Source: Bradymonadales bacterium (lineage in GTDB: Bacteria; Myxococcota_A; Bradymonadia; JAFGEP01). From it: a DNA stretch of 64,000 bases. This document shows positions 1 to 29,938 of this stretch, piece by piece. The stretch is from NCBI GenBank assembly GCA_016931535.1, contig JAFGEP010000140.1, positions 1 to 64,000 of the forward strand. The letters run 5' to 3'. A program made the translations under genes and the position numbers. The notes below the pieces were generated by a model, which worked only from the letters and a program-made list of their open reading frames with translations, was not told the origin of the DNA and searched no databases. Positions within the stretch are counted from its first letter, which is position 1; every line of letters begins with the position of its first letter.

Positions 1-60
1 AGCGCTCGACGGCATTTCTGCCTGATTAGAAGCAAAACGTCGATCTTCTGGATGCAGATC

Positions 61-215
61 CAGTGGGCTACGCGGGCACCTCCCCCGGACTCCGTCTCGG
101 GGGAGGAGGATCGCCCCCTCCGGCGCTAGGCGGGCATTGCCTGGCCAGGGGCTAGGATCGCCCCCTCCGCCCGCTACGCGGGCACCTCCCCCGGGCTCCG
201 CCTCGGGGGAGGAGG
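61..215 (+). repeat. REP-like hairpin repeats, two copies
   Basis: Two copies of a dispersed palindromic element. Each carries an inverted repeat CCTCCCCCG/CGGGGGAGG around a short loop (79-106 and 185-212). The second copy also has a small stem GCCCGC-TAC-GCGGGC (169-183), preceded by GGATCGCCCCCTCC. The same element recurs three times at 22.35-22.55 kb and once, inverted, at 42.8 kb. It lies just upstream of the amidase gene and codes for nothing recognisable. Function is unknown; it resembles REP/BIME-type extragenic repeats. Confidence 0.8.
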
Positions 216-275
216 GCCGCCCAGGCAGGGCGGGGAAAATTTCCCCGCTGTCCGGCCGGCAGCTATGATTCCGCC

Positions 276-1070
276 ATGATCCCGACGTCTCCAAAGCGGT
301 CGCTGTCCATACTTCTGGCTTCGACCTTTCTGGTCGGTCTGGCAACGACATCGCCGGCCGACCCTCCCACGACCCCTGAACCCCGATCCCTTTCGAGCCT
401 GACCACTATCGTGCTCGACCCGGGACACGGGGGGAGCAACGACGGAGCCATCGGAGTGGCGCGGGTGTACGAGCGGTACCTGACCTTGGCCCTGGCCAAG
501 CGGCTGCAAGCCCGTCTGCGCGACCGGTTTCCCGGTCTTCAGATCCTTCTGACCCGGCACCTGGACACCGATCTCGCTCTGGGTGACCGCACCCACTTCG
601 CCAACGAGAGTCGGGCCGATCTCTTCATCAGCCTCCACTTCAACGCCGCCACCAACATCGAGGCCAACGGGATAGAGGTCTTCTACCTCTCCCCGGATGA
701 CCCCACTGCAGAACCGATCTCCCCCGAGCCACCCGAGGCTGGCCCCACCGGCCACGAGGTGGCCTCCATCCTGGTCGACCTGCAGCGGACCTACAATCAC
801 GGTCTTTGCGCCACCCTTGCGGAGATTCTCCAGGCCTCGTTGATCGCCCACACCGGGGCCACCGATCGAGGGGTGCGGCAGGCCCGGTACCGGGTGCTCC
901 GGGGGGCCCTCATGCCGGCCGTTGTGGCGGAGCTGGGCTTTCTGACCCACCCGGAGGAGGGGTTTCGGGTGCTCGATCCGGACTACAGCGACCGGCTTGT
1001 GGACGGATTGGTGGAGGCGGTCGAGCGGTACGACCAGGAGCTCAGCAGACGGGTAACGGCTCGTCCGTAA
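276..1070 (+). CDS. N-acetylmuramoyl-L-alanine amidase (Amidase_3)
   Basis: A 264-residue zinc amidase that would cleave the bond between N-acetylmuramic acid and the stem peptide of peptidoglycan. Residues 1-28 look like a Sec signal peptide ending near SPA, so it should act in the periplasm. The Amidase_3 fold follows directly: DPGHGG with zinc ligand His51, Glu66 in VYERYL, SLHFNA with His121, and catalytic Glu219 in AELGFLTHPEEG. These are the AmiA/B/C and CwlB-type zinc and catalytic positions. There is no AMIN or SPOR domain, so it is a minimal catalytic form. The ATG at 276 is chosen because the signal peptide begins there; no strong ribosome binding site is visible. It converges on the giant gene, with only 6 bases between the two stop codons. 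Confidence 0.92.
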   Translation: MIPTSPKRSLSILLASTFLVGLATTSPADPPTTPEPRSLSSLTTIVLDPGHGGSNDGAIGVARVYERYLTLALAKRLQARLRDRFPGLQILLTRHLDTDLALGDRTHFANESRADLFISLHFNAATNIEANGIEVFYLSPDDPTAEPISPEPPEAGPTGHEVASILVDLQRTYNHGLCATLAEILQASLIAHTGATDRGVRQARYRVLRGALMPAVVAELGFLTHPEEGFRVLDPDYSDRLVDGLVEAVERYDQELSRRVTARP

Positions 1071-1076
1071 TCACTT

Positions 1077-21500
<20,424 letters not shown>

Positions 21501-22042
21501 ACGGTCCTCTCGTATCCCGCCGGACAGGGCCGGCCCGACACGGTGGTCTCCACCGTGGTTTGTCTCCATTTCAGGCCGGCCCGACACCGAACCGACCCGC
21601 TTCTCCACAGGTGCGGGAGCATGTCAACCTGGAAAATACACCTGTGCCTCGCGGACTCACTGCAACCTTCAGTCCAATAGATAGATATCGGCAGAAAAGC
21701 GGTGGAAACAAAGAAACAGGCCAGAATCCGATGCTGAAGACAGGGGTCTGCCCACATGCCGACTCTCTTGACTTCCCTCTGCCCGACAACCAGCCACCGC
21801 CTCCCGGACCGGCCACAGAGGGTCCACTGTGAAAACATTTCACAACGCGGGCGGCCCGTTGCGTCTACCCCTCCAACCGGTGCCGAGCCTCGACGGTCAG
21901 GGGACGAATCTCCAGTCTAACGAGCATCGGCCTTCGTTCCAAATCGGGCGCACGCCTTGGCACCGGCCCGCTTTCGACGGGATCGCCCGGGCACAGTACC
22001 TCCGGGCGCACGGGGCAGAGGGAAAAATGAAGAACGGCGCGT
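21501..22042. other. intergenic region upstream of the giant gene
   Basis: About 540 bases without a convincing gene; short open frames here have no ribosome binding site or recognisable product. It presumably holds the leader and promoter of the giant gene. A weak minus-strand sigma70-like pair (TTGTTT as the complement of 21706-21711, TATCTA as the complement of 21682-21687, 18-base spacer) is the best candidate, but the match is poor. Confidence 0.4.
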
Positions 22043-22270
22043 TCAGTCCGGTCGGCTCCCGGGCTCCGGAGAAGAGGTTCGCCGGCATCGGCGATAGACG
22101 AGGTAGGTGGGAACCGCCCCTATGGCCAAGAGCAGCGTAGTGAGCGGCTCCGGGCTGACACCCGCCTCACCCCCCGACGGACCGACAGGCGGTGGGGGCC
22201 CGGCGACCACCACCAGGGGAACAACCAGCAACAACAGCAGCAGGATGGCCAGAAAGAGGGTCCCTTTCAT
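22043..22270 (-). CDS. small PEP-CTERM-like exported protein (75 aa)
   Basis: A 75-residue protein with a strong ribosome binding site (GGGAG, about 8 bases before ATG). Residues 1-23 form a very hydrophobic signal peptide starting MKGTLFLAILL. A short Pro/Gly linker of about 16 residues follows, then a tripartite tail: SPEP motif (residues 39-42), a hydrophobic helix of about 17 residues, and an Arg cluster YRRCRR (58-63). That order (PEP box, transmembrane helix, basic end) is the known PEP-CTERM signal recognised by exosortases. The tail extends a further 12 polar residues beyond the Arg cluster, which is longer than usual. An exosortase gene lies 11.7 kb away. Almost nothing remains between signal and tail, so the mature product would be a peptide. 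Not recognised as a named family. Confidence 0.6.
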   Translation of the reverse strand: MKGTLFLAILLLLLLVVPLVVVAGPPPPVGPSGGEAGVSPEPLTTLLLAIGAVPTYLVYRRCRRTSSPEPGSRPD

Positions 22271-22749
22271 CTGTGATCTCCCGGTGTAGCCAGCTCGCAG
22301 CGTTCAACCGGACAGGAAATCCTTCCGATAGGATAGCGCATCTGCAAGGCGCAGTCCAAGGGGTAGGATCGCCCCCTCCGTCGCTCCGCGACACCTCCCC
22401 CGGGCTCCGCCTCGGGGGAGGATGGCGCAGTCCAAGGGGTAGGATCGCCCCCTCCATCGCTCCGCGACACCTCCCCCGGGCTCCGCCTCGGGGGAGGAGG
22501 ATCGCCCCCTCCGTCGCTCCGCGGGCACCTCCCCCGGGCTCCGCCTCGGGGTGGGTCGTGACCTACTTGGAACTTTTTGCGTCCTCCCTGACATTTTTCG
22601 CCCGGCTGATGGCGCCAAGCGGCGTCAATTTGCGCCGTTTCCCAGGGACAGATAGATTTATGGGGTGCCTCGATCGGACCGATACTTGCTTTATGATCTT
22701 TCATCGGACGGAACCACCGATTCCGGCTCCGATGCTGAATGGAAGCGGC
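22271..22749. other. intergenic region with REP array and lipoprotein leader
   Basis: The first half holds the hairpin repeat array at 22349-22552. The rest, 22553-22749, is the probable leader of the downstream giant lipoprotein. A weak sigma70-like pair is present on the plus strand (TTGCGC 22630-22635, 17 bases, TAGATT 22653-22658). The reading frame of the lipoprotein stays open through this whole stretch, but the repeat content and lack of a signal peptide at the far start argue that it is not translated. Confidence 0.45.
22349..22552 (+). repeat. REP-like hairpin repeats, three tandem copies
   Basis: Three head-to-tail copies of the element also seen at 61-215, with a period of about 75 bases for the first two (the prefix GGCGCAGTCCAAGGGG occurs at 22349 and again at 22424). 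Each has GGATCGCCCCCTCC, a small stem of the GTCGC-TCC-GCGAC kind, and the CCTCCCCCG/CGGGGGAGG inverted repeat. The third copy is degenerate at its right arm. Confidence 0.85.
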
Positions 22750-25700
22750 ATGCATTGCGCAAACTCCCATCAAACCTCCAGACCGCCCGACCGGGCGGTC
22801 GGTTTTCTCTGGCTGCCCTTCTTTCTCCTGCTCTGGTGCATGGGGTGCAGCGACGAGGTACCAGCGAGCGACACCGGGCCGACCCCCGATATGGTCGACC
22901 TGGATGGATCCCTCGACCGGGACGCCATTGAGGAGGTCCCGCCCGAGATCGACCAGGGGGATCTTCAGGACCTGGACCAGCCGGTCGAGGAAGAAACCGG
23001 CTGTGGAGACGACCACGACTGTCCGACCGGGCGATACTGCAACCCCACGACGGGGCAATGCCTGGTGGGCTGCAGGACCGACGATCCGGCGACCACCGCG
23101 ATCAACGAGGACACCTGCACCGCCGAAGACGAGTGCCAGGTTTGCAGCGCGGACACTCACCTCTGCGAGGAGATTCCAGGCTGCCGCTGCTGCCAGAGCG
23201 ACGAGGACTGCCGCAGTCACCAGTACTGCGATGTCGAAGGTTGCGCCTGCGTGGTGGGCTGCCGCATCGACGATCCGGCCACGGCGGAGGTGGACGAGGA
23301 CAATTGCCCGCTCGGGCAGTACTGTGATCCGGACGACCGGACCTGCCACGACGAGCCCTGTGAGACCGACGGGGACTGCGAAACGCTCCAGTTCTGCTAC
23401 CTGCCCGACCCCGAGTCGGACGAGGTCGCCGAATGCCGCGACGGCTGCCGCATCGATGATCCGGCCACCACCGGAACCAACGAGGACAACTGCGTCGCCG
23501 CCTGGGGGAGCCCGACCAACTACCACTGTGACCCCTGGTTGCGGCTGTGCGTCCCCATCATCTGCTTCGAGGACGAGGACTGTCCGGAGGGCCAGGTATG
23601 CGACGTGGACCAGTGCCGCGACGGCTGCCGCGGGGACGACGATTGCCCTGCCGATCAGCCCTGCGACCCCGACACCAGGACCTGCCGCTGCCGATTCGAC
23701 GAGGATTGCGACATCAACCAGGTGTGTGAGGCCGAGCACTGCGTCGCCGCCTGCACCACCAACCCGAGCTGCCAGGGTGGCTACTGCAACCCATTGACCG
23801 GCCATTGCTTTCCCGAAACGGCCTGCGCCAACGAGACCACCGAGCCCAACGACTCCTGGCCCCAGGCGACCAACGTGACGGGGGACTACCTTTTAGGAGC
23901 ACTGGCCGGCGTCGACCAGGACTGGTATCGGCTGGAAGGAAATGTGGACGAGACGATCGAGATCTACCTCTCCTTCGACCCAGGGACCATCCAGGTCGCC
24001 CTGTACGACGATCCGGCAGGAACGCCGCTGGTGACCCGCGACCACACCGTCCACTCGACCTCGGGTGAGAGCACCCTGTCCTGGGCGGTGCAGGCCGACG
24101 GCTTTCTCTACCTGCGGTTGTCGGGCCAGGGAGATACGCAGGACAATGGAGCCTCCTGCCTCGCCTATGCCCTGGTCGTCAGCCGAACTCCCACCGCCCC
24201 CTGCGAGCCGGACGATTTCGAGCCCAACCATACCTTCGACCAGGCGGCCGACCTGACCGAAGGCTGGCACAACGCCACCGTATGCCCGGGCGAGGGCGGC
24301 GATTTCTTCACCTTCGACCTCCCTTCCAACCAGCGAGCCGAGATCGGGATCCAGTTCGTCCAGGCCGATGGCGATCTCGACCTGGAGCTGTACGACATCG
24401 CGGAGAGCCTGAGCCAGATCAGCGCCGGCAGCGGCGACACCGAGGTCGTCGCGGTCGCCCCGCAGACCGAGGTCACCACCTGGTACCTACGGGTTGTCGG
24501 ACATACACCGGAGGTGCAGAACTCCTACACCATCTCCTTGTTCTTCAACGCCGCCGAGGCCTGCGTGCCGGACCGATTCGAGCCGGAGGACGACCTGGTC
24601 TCGGGCGCCACCGACACCCAGACACCGGTGGGCGGCTCGGTCTCCCTGCTCGACCTGACCGCCTGCGAGGACAACCAGGACTGGTTCTTCGCCAACGGCC
24701 TGCTCGGTGGCAGCCTCACGGTGACCGTCAACCAGCTGGGGAACGCCTGCACGACACGGGTCGCCATCTACTCGGAGGATCCAGGCACGGGCGAGCTGGG
24801 CACCCTGCTCGCCGAGATCGAGGACAACAACCTGGCCAAGGAGGTGGTTGCCGTCAACCTTGCCCGGACCGGCGTGTACTACCTCCTGGTGGAGACCACC
24901 AGCTGCCAGGTGGCCGAGATCCACGGGGTGGGCTATGGCATTGCCATCGAGATGCAAGCCCCCGAATGCTCCGATCCCCTGGAGAGCGACGACGACCGGG
25001 CGCAGGCCACCTTGGCCCTGGGTCCCACCGATACCACTTACCAGACCAGCCAGACCGTGGCCTGCCCCTCCAATCCCGACTACTTTGCGCTCCAGGTGGG
25101 CTGCTCCGGCCTGCTCTCGGCGGTGCTCACGGCCGGCAGCAACATCGACAGCATCGCCATGGCGCTCGAGTCGCAGGGCGGCTCGGTGATCGAAAACGCG
25201 GTCAGCCGCTCCGCCACCAGCATCGGGTTCGTGGACGAACGGTTGATCCCTGCGACCTACTACCTGCACATCTACCCCATCGGTTGGCTCCCTCCGGCCG
25301 GCCAGCCCTACCAGCTGCAGGTCGACCTGGTGTGCGATCTCCCCGAGTGCACCGATATCGGCCATGAGCCGAACGAAACGGTGTCGGGCGCCAGCCTCAT
25401 CTCGACAGGCCCGGTGTGCCCGGCAGAAGGCCCCACCTACTGCGAGCGGATCTGCCCGGATGACGTGGACTACTGGTTGATCCCGTTTTCAGCTCCGACC
25501 GACCTGCAGGTCAATTTCGCCTTTGACCTCACCACACCCCCGACCTTCGTCCGGTTGTACGAAGCGATCGACCAGCCGGGTGAAGATCCGGCTCTCATCA
25601 GTCGCGACTACCGGCAGTACACCACTAGCGGTTTTGTACGCCACGAGTTTGCCGCAGCCGGCCAGGCGATCGTGCTGATCCAGGAGATGGCGGACGCCGG

Positions 25701-28700
25701 GGTGGGCTCCACCGGCGTGGGATACGCCCTGACCGTGCTACAGACCCTGATCGATGTCTGCCAGCCTCAGAGCAACACCGAAAAAGAGCTGGCCAACACC
25801 CTGCCGGAGGGAGGGCTACTGGAAGCACGAGTCTGCAACGGCTCTGCGCTCTGGTACGAGGTCGGCCCCCTGGCGTTGGGAAACCGCTCTACCTTCACCC
25901 TGACCAAGACCGGTTCGGCAGGGCAGTCGATCGCACTGGGACTGTTCGACCAGAACCTCAACCTGCTCCAGGAGCAACAGACCTCCCCGACCTCGGCCGT
26001 CATCAGCCGGACCGACCTGGCCGGGATCTACTACCTCAAGGTCCAACCGGCAACCGATGCTCCGCTGGCGGGGCTGCCGTTCACCTTGCAGTACGTCGGC
26101 GAGACGCTGCCTGTTTGCGACGATTGGGCCGAACCGAACGAGACTTACGAGTTAGCGATACCGATCGGCGCAGGAACCGCAGTGGAAGACCTGCTGGTCT
26201 GTCCTGGCGACGCCGACTGGTTCGTCTTCTATCTCCCGGGTCTGAAGCCGTCCAACACCCGCGACCTGACGGTCACCATGACCCAGCTGAGCACCGAGGC
26301 CGAGACTACTCTCGAGCTGCGACCCCACAACCCGGAGAATGGCACTCCCGGCGATGTCCTGGCCTCGCGCACCGATGCCTACCCTGGAAAGGTGATCTCC
26401 GAAGAGGATCTACCGGCCAACCTCTACTACTTGCAGGTCACGCCGGCCGGAGAGAGCTTCCCGGAGGCGGGCATCCCCTACGCCCTTCAGATCGAGGTCG
26501 ACCAGATCGCGTGCACCGATCACCTCGAGCCCAGCGATACCCTGGCGGATGCGTTCCCCGTGTCGAACAGCACGACCCTGTACAACCTGTACCTCTGTCC
26601 GGGGGACATCGACCTGGTACGGCTGCTGGTGGATGCCGACGTCACCCAGCTGTCGGTCGCGGTCAAGCGGCCGGCGCCGAGCACGGAGGTCATGCTGTAC
26701 CTGCTGCCGGAGTGGTGGGAGGAATTGGAAGATGCGCTGGTCACGGTTTCCGGGCTCGGTAACGAGCTGACCCTGTCCTATGCCTTCAGCGAGGCACCAC
26801 CCGGCACCTACTTTCTATACCTCGAGGCCGACCTACCCCCTGCAACCGGAGAGCTGTACGACCTGGAGATCGACCTGGTCCGACCGATCGTCTGCATCAA
26901 CGACGGGTACGAGGACGACAGCGTTCCGGAGCAGGCCAGGACGGTGAATCCTGCCGGTGGTGCACTGGGTGGTACCATCTGTCACGACGATCGGGACTAC
27001 TACCGGCTGGATGTCTCGCTGGGTCCCGTGGTGGTGGCGGGTACCGTGGCAACCGCCGGAGATCCGTTGCTGGTCCAGCTGCTGGACGAGTCGCTCGATG
27101 AGATCACAAGCGGGATGAGCTTCGAGATGGCCGGCCAGCCCGCGGGGACCTACTACCTGCGCGTCGAGGAAACGGTGGGGAGCCCGACCGAGGGGGGCAT
27201 TCCATACACCGGCTTTGTGACGGTCGATCTCGATGGCTGTCCCACAGACCGGGGCGAGCCGAACGACTCCTGGAGTCAAACCGAACCGCCCCTCCCCTCG
27301 CTCCCGACCAGCTTCGCGGAGGAGCCCTACTACCTGTGCGGCACATCCGACAACGGAGACTGGGATTTCTACCAGGCGACCCTGGTGGGCACCGAAAGTC
27401 TCAACGTGGTCTGGGCCCACGAGGGGAGTGACTACCCCCTGCGGGTGCAGTTCCTGGATTCACTGGGAGGCACGCGTCGAGAGGTCGAAAACGACATGCC
27501 GTTCAACTCCGCCTGGCTGATCCAGCCCGGAGCCGGCACCTACTACGTGGGGGTACACCACGAGATCAGCGCTCCTTCAACGGCACCAGAGCACGGCCTG
27601 CCCTACTTCATGGCCGCCGTAGCGAGCGACACCTCCCCCTGCACGCCAGACGGATTCGAGCCCGCCAACAGCCTGGAGGAGGCCGCCGATCCCGAGGCCG
27701 GCACGAACGGGGGAAACCTGTGCCCGTCCGATGAAGACTGGTACCGCCTGCCGATCGCCAGCACCGACGGCGACCTGTGGATCGAGGTGGAGCTCCCGGC
27801 CGGAGCCGACTACCGGGTCGAGCTGTTCGACGCGCTAGGCGCGGCGGTGGCCTACTGTGCCGAGACGACCTGCAGCACCGAGCTGAGTCGGCTGACCTGC
27901 ACCCAGACGCCGTCTGTAGAGCCCACCGATTTTGTGGGCGGAGCTGCTCACCTGCTGTTCGTGCCGCTACTGTCGAGCGAGGAGGTCTACCTCCGGATCA
28001 CGCCCGACACGGAGCCCCCGGACGAAGGCTGGCCCTATCGGTTCGAGTACTACCCCTACGAGTACGGATGCCTCCCGGACCACCTGGAGCCGAACGACAC
28101 TCTCGGGACCGCAGCCGAGCTGGTGTACGAGGAGCCCGACGAAGGGGGGAATCCGGTGCCCTGGCCGGCGGATGGCACCCTGATCGACCTGGGTCTGTGC
28201 CCTGGCGACCAGGACTACCTGGTTCTCACCACGCCGGGCGATGTGCAGGTGTTCGCCTTTGTCTCCGCCTCGACCGACTACACCTACGGATTCGTCCCCG
28301 AGGGCTGCACGCCTCCCGATCCGCCGCCGGCAGGGCCGACCGCCCCCATCCTGCTCAGACTGCTGGACGAGGGGGGAACCGTCCTGGGAACGGCGCACTC
28401 CGCGTCCGAGGCCGATGTCCTGTTCGCCAGCAGCTCGCCGGCGGGGGAGTACACCTATTATGCCCACGTCCAGCCGGAAGGAGAGGTGCCGCATGTTGGG
28501 CAGCAGTACAACCTCGGGTATATCACCTCCTTGCCCTGTGCCGACGACCAGTACGAGCCGGGGGATACCTTTGCCGATCCGGTGGACGGCTCCACCCTGC
28601 AGTGGCGGGAGAACCCGTCAGGCGGCGATCCGTTGCCTCCCTTGCTGGTGCTATGCAACGACAACCAGGATGTGATCGAGTTCTACCCGGTCGCCCACCA

Positions 28701-29814
28701 GTTCTGCACGCTGGGTTCACCCGAATGCGAAACCTGTCCGGAAGGTTGGTACTGCGGGGGGGAAGGCTGGGGCGTCCGCTGGCTGGACGAGGACATCAAC
28801 ATCGAGATCCGGTTCGAGGACATGAGTGTGCTGGCCGTCGCCGAGCTATTCGATGACGAGCTAACCCTGATCGACCACGTGGACGCCGTGTTCCCCACTC
28901 CGATGGTCCTGAGCTACGGCCAGTACCCGGCGAAGACGCCGTTCTACGTGCGAGTGCACAAGGTTCCCCCCATGCCGGGACAGGCCATCTACACCCTGGC
29001 ACGCACCGGGACTTCGGCCTGTGTGGACGACGATCCCAACGAACCGAACGACACCATCGAAGAAGCCACCCCCCTGGCGCTCGACACCCAGGGTAGCGGT
29101 TCGTTGTGCCCGGGAGACGTGGACCTCTGGAAGGTCGACGTGAACATCGCTCCGGTCCGCATCACGGTAAGCGGGGCGGTACTGGACTCCACCATTCGGT
29201 TTTTGGAATCGGACGGGGTTACCCTGGCCCCCCTGAACACCGATGGGTGGAAGGGGGTCGTCTCGTCGGGAGGGGTGGTCTATACCGGTGTCATCGATCA
29301 CGAGATCGACTGGTTGGTGGTCTCGATCACGGGCGGCTCGACCGGGAGCTACACCCTGGAGGTGACCCAGGCGTTCTGCTTCGCCGACATCGTGGACTCG
29401 GACGGCATGGACTACGAGCAGTACCTGCCCTCCAACGAGTCGCAGGGTGAGGCAGCCAGGTGGTTGGCCAGCAGTCCCTACGCCGTGTGCCAGCCGATTG
29501 GCGAGCCGGCGGACGAAGACTGGTTCTACGTGCCGCTGGTCCTGGGCACCGACGATCAGTACCTGCGGGCCCGCATCCGCTTCGACAGCGCCGTCCCGCC
29601 CGATTTCGACCTGGAGCTGTGGGATGATAGCACGTTGAGGACATCGATAGACGAAGAGACTTCCCCAACCGGAAGCTGGTACTACACGACCTTCGTGAGC
29701 ATCGGGACCGGAGCGGGTGAGGTCTGGTACTATGCCCGCGTACTGGATGGCACGGCGCCCGTGGTGCCTTTCCCCTACTCGTTGTCCTTCGAGCTGTGGG
29801 ATCTGCTGCCCTAG
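22750..29814 (+). CDS. giant Cys-rich / PPC-repeat lipoprotein (about 2354 aa)
   Basis: Begins with a lipoprotein signal (hydrophobic run, then WCMGC with Cys33) from the ATG at 22750; in-frame ATGs at 22732 and 22693 are alternatives and the start is uncertain. An acidic Asp/Glu/Pro tether of about 50 residues follows. Next is a Cys-rich region of about 280 residues with units such as DCPTGRYCNP and GCRIDDPATTGTNEDNC. The rest is a tandem array of about 14-15 PPC-like beta-sandwich domains, each opening with an EPNDS/EPNET-type motif and carrying D-x-D-W/Y-F/Y and Y-Y-L-x-V strands. There is no peptidase domain, although PPC domains usually accompany secreted proteases. The next gene is a shorter paralogue and the third an exosortase, all on the same strand. 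A large lipid-anchored cell-surface protein is the inferred role. Confidence 0.85.
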   Translation: MHCANSHQTSRPPDRAVGFLWLPFFLLLWCMGCSDEVPASDTGPTPDMVDLDGSLDRDAIEEVPPEIDQGDLQDLDQPVEEETGCGDDHDCPTGRYCNPTTGQCLVGCRTDDPATTAINEDTCTAEDECQVCSADTHLCEEIPGCRCCQSDEDCRSHQYCDVEGCACVVGCRIDDPATAEVDEDNCPLGQYCDPDDRTCHDEPCETDGDCETLQFCYLPDPESDEVAECRDGCRIDDPATTGTNEDNCVAAWGSPTNYHCDPWLRLCVPIICFEDEDCPEGQVCDVDQCRDGCRGDDDCPADQPCDPDTRTCRCRFDEDCDINQVCEAEHCVAACTTNPSCQGGYCNPLTGHCFPETACANETTEPNDSWPQATNVTGDYLLGALAGVDQDWYRLEGNVDETIEIYLSFDPGTIQVALYDDPAGTPLVTRDHTVHSTSGESTLSWAVQADGFLYLRLSGQGDTQDNGASCLAYALVVSRTPTAPCEPDDFEPNHTFDQAADLTEGWHNATVCPGEGGDFFTFDLPSNQRAEIGIQFVQADGDLDLELYDIAESLSQISAGSGDTEVVAVAPQTEVTTWYLRVVGHTPEVQNSYTISLFFNAAEACVPDRFEPEDDLVSGATDTQTPVGGSVSLLDLTACEDNQDWFFANGLLGGSLTVTVNQLGNACTTRVAIYSEDPGTGELGTLLAEIEDNNLAKEVVAVNLARTGVYYLLVETTSCQVAEIHGVGYGIAIEMQAPECSDPLESDDDRAQATLALGPTDTTYQTSQTVACPSNPDYFALQVGCSGLLSAVLTAGSNIDSIAMALESQGGSVIENAVSRSATSIGFVDERLIPATYYLHIYPIGWLPPAGQPYQLQVDLVCDLPECTDIGHEPNETVSGASLISTGPVCPAEGPTYCERICPDDVDYWLIPFSAPTDLQVNFAFDLTTPPTFVRLYEAIDQPGEDPALISRDYRQYTTSGFVRHEFAAAGQAIVLIQEMADAGVGSTGVGYALTVLQTLIDVCQPQSNTEKELANTLPEGGLLEARVCNGSALWYEVGPLALGNRSTFTLTKTGSAGQSIALGLFDQNLNLLQEQQTSPTSAVISRTDLAGIYYLKVQPATDAPLAGLPFTLQYVGETLPVCDDWAEPNETYELAIPIGAGTAVEDLLVCPGDADWFVFYLPGLKPSNTRDLTVTMTQLSTEAETTLELRPHNPENGTPGDVLASRTDAYPGKVISEEDLPANLYYLQVTPAGESFPEAGIPYALQIEVDQIACTDHLEPSDTLADAFPVSNSTTLYNLYLCPGDIDLVRLLVDADVTQLSVAVKRPAPSTEVMLYLLPEWWEELEDALVTVSGLGNELTLSYAFSEAPPGTYFLYLEADLPPATGELYDLEIDLVRPIVCINDGYEDDSVPEQARTVNPAGGALGGTICHDDRDYYRLDVSLGPVVVAGTVATAGDPLLVQLLDESLDEITSGMSFEMAGQPAGTYYLRVEETVGSPTEGGIPYTGFVTVDLDGCPTDRGEPNDSWSQTEPPLPSLPTSFAEEPYYLCGTSDNGDWDFYQATLVGTESLNVVWAHEGSDYPLRVQFLDSLGGTRREVENDMPFNSAWLIQPGAGTYYVGVHHEISAPSTAPEHGLPYFMAAVASDTSPCTPDGFEPANSLEEAADPEAGTNGGNLCPSDEDWYRLPIASTDGDLWIEVELPAGADYRVELFDALGAAVAYCAETTCSTELSRLTCTQTPSVEPTDFVGGAAHLLFVPLLSSEEVYLRITPDTEPPDEGWPYRFEYYPYEYGCLPDHLEPNDTLGTAAELVYEEPDEGGNPVPWPADGTLIDLGLCPGDQDYLVLTTPGDVQVFAFVSASTDYTYGFVPEGCTPPDPPPAGPTAPILLRLLDEGGTVLGTAHSASEADVLFASSSPAGEYTYYAHVQPEGEVPHVGQQYNLGYITSLPCADDQYEPGDTFADPVDGSTLQWRENPSGGDPLPPLLVLCNDNQDVIEFYPVAHQFCTLGSPECETCPEGWYCGGEGWGVRWLDEDINIEIRFEDMSVLAVAELFDDELTLIDHVDAVFPTPMVLSYGQYPAKTPFYVRVHKVPPMPGQAIYTLARTGTSACVDDDPNEPNDTIEEATPLALDTQGSGSLCPGDVDLWKVDVNIAPVRITVSGAVLDSTIRFLESDGVTLAPLNTDGWKGVVSSGGVVYTGVIDHEIDWLVVSITGGSTGSYTLEVTQAFCFADIVDSDGMDYEQYLPSNESQGEAARWLASSPYAVCQPIGEPADEDWFYVPLVLGTDDQYLRARIRFDSAVPPDFDLELWDDSTLRTSIDEETSPTGSWYYTTFVSIGTGAGEVWYYARVLDGTAPVVPFPYSLSFELWDLLP
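22980..23820 (+). repeat. Cys-rich GCRxDDPATT repeats
   Basis: The lipoprotein encodes at least three units of GCR-[IT]-DDPAT-[TA]-x-x-x-[ND]-ED-[NT]-C interleaved with short D-C-P-x-G-x-[YV]-C units. The neighbouring paralogue has the same units near 30280-30330 and 31120-31180, with nearly identical DNA over one of them. Conserved spacing of cysteines suggests small disulphide-bonded modules. Confidence 0.75.
23820..29811 (+). repeat. tandem PPC-like domain array (about 14-15 copies)
   Basis: Domain starts are marked by EPNDS, EPNHT, EPEDD, ESDDD, EPNET, EPNET, EPSDT, EDDSV, EPNDS, EPANS, EPNDT, EPGDT and EPNDT, each about 110-160 residues apart and usually preceded by a Cys and followed by a C-P-x-D-x-D-W/Y strand. 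This is the bacterial pre-peptidase C-terminal domain pattern. The copies are diverged. Confidence 0.75.
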
Positions 29815-29938
29815 GGTCTCAGGGAGAGAAGGGGAGCCGATGAGCACACACGGCAGCCGAGTTGGTCGGGAAAATCCGATGGCCGACAAGGCGAGCAAGG
29901 AAACAACAGGTCTGTCAGGATCGCTGCGAGGAACCGAG

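Noticed and set aside
21829..22140. Plus-strand frame of 103 codons between the giant genes
   Set aside because: No ribosome binding site, Arg/Pro-rich noise, and it overlaps the better supported minus-strand PEP-CTERM-like gene.
22349..22552. Tandem repeats considered as a CRISPR array
   Set aside because: Repeats are palindromic elements joined almost directly, without unique spacers of constant size and without cas genes.
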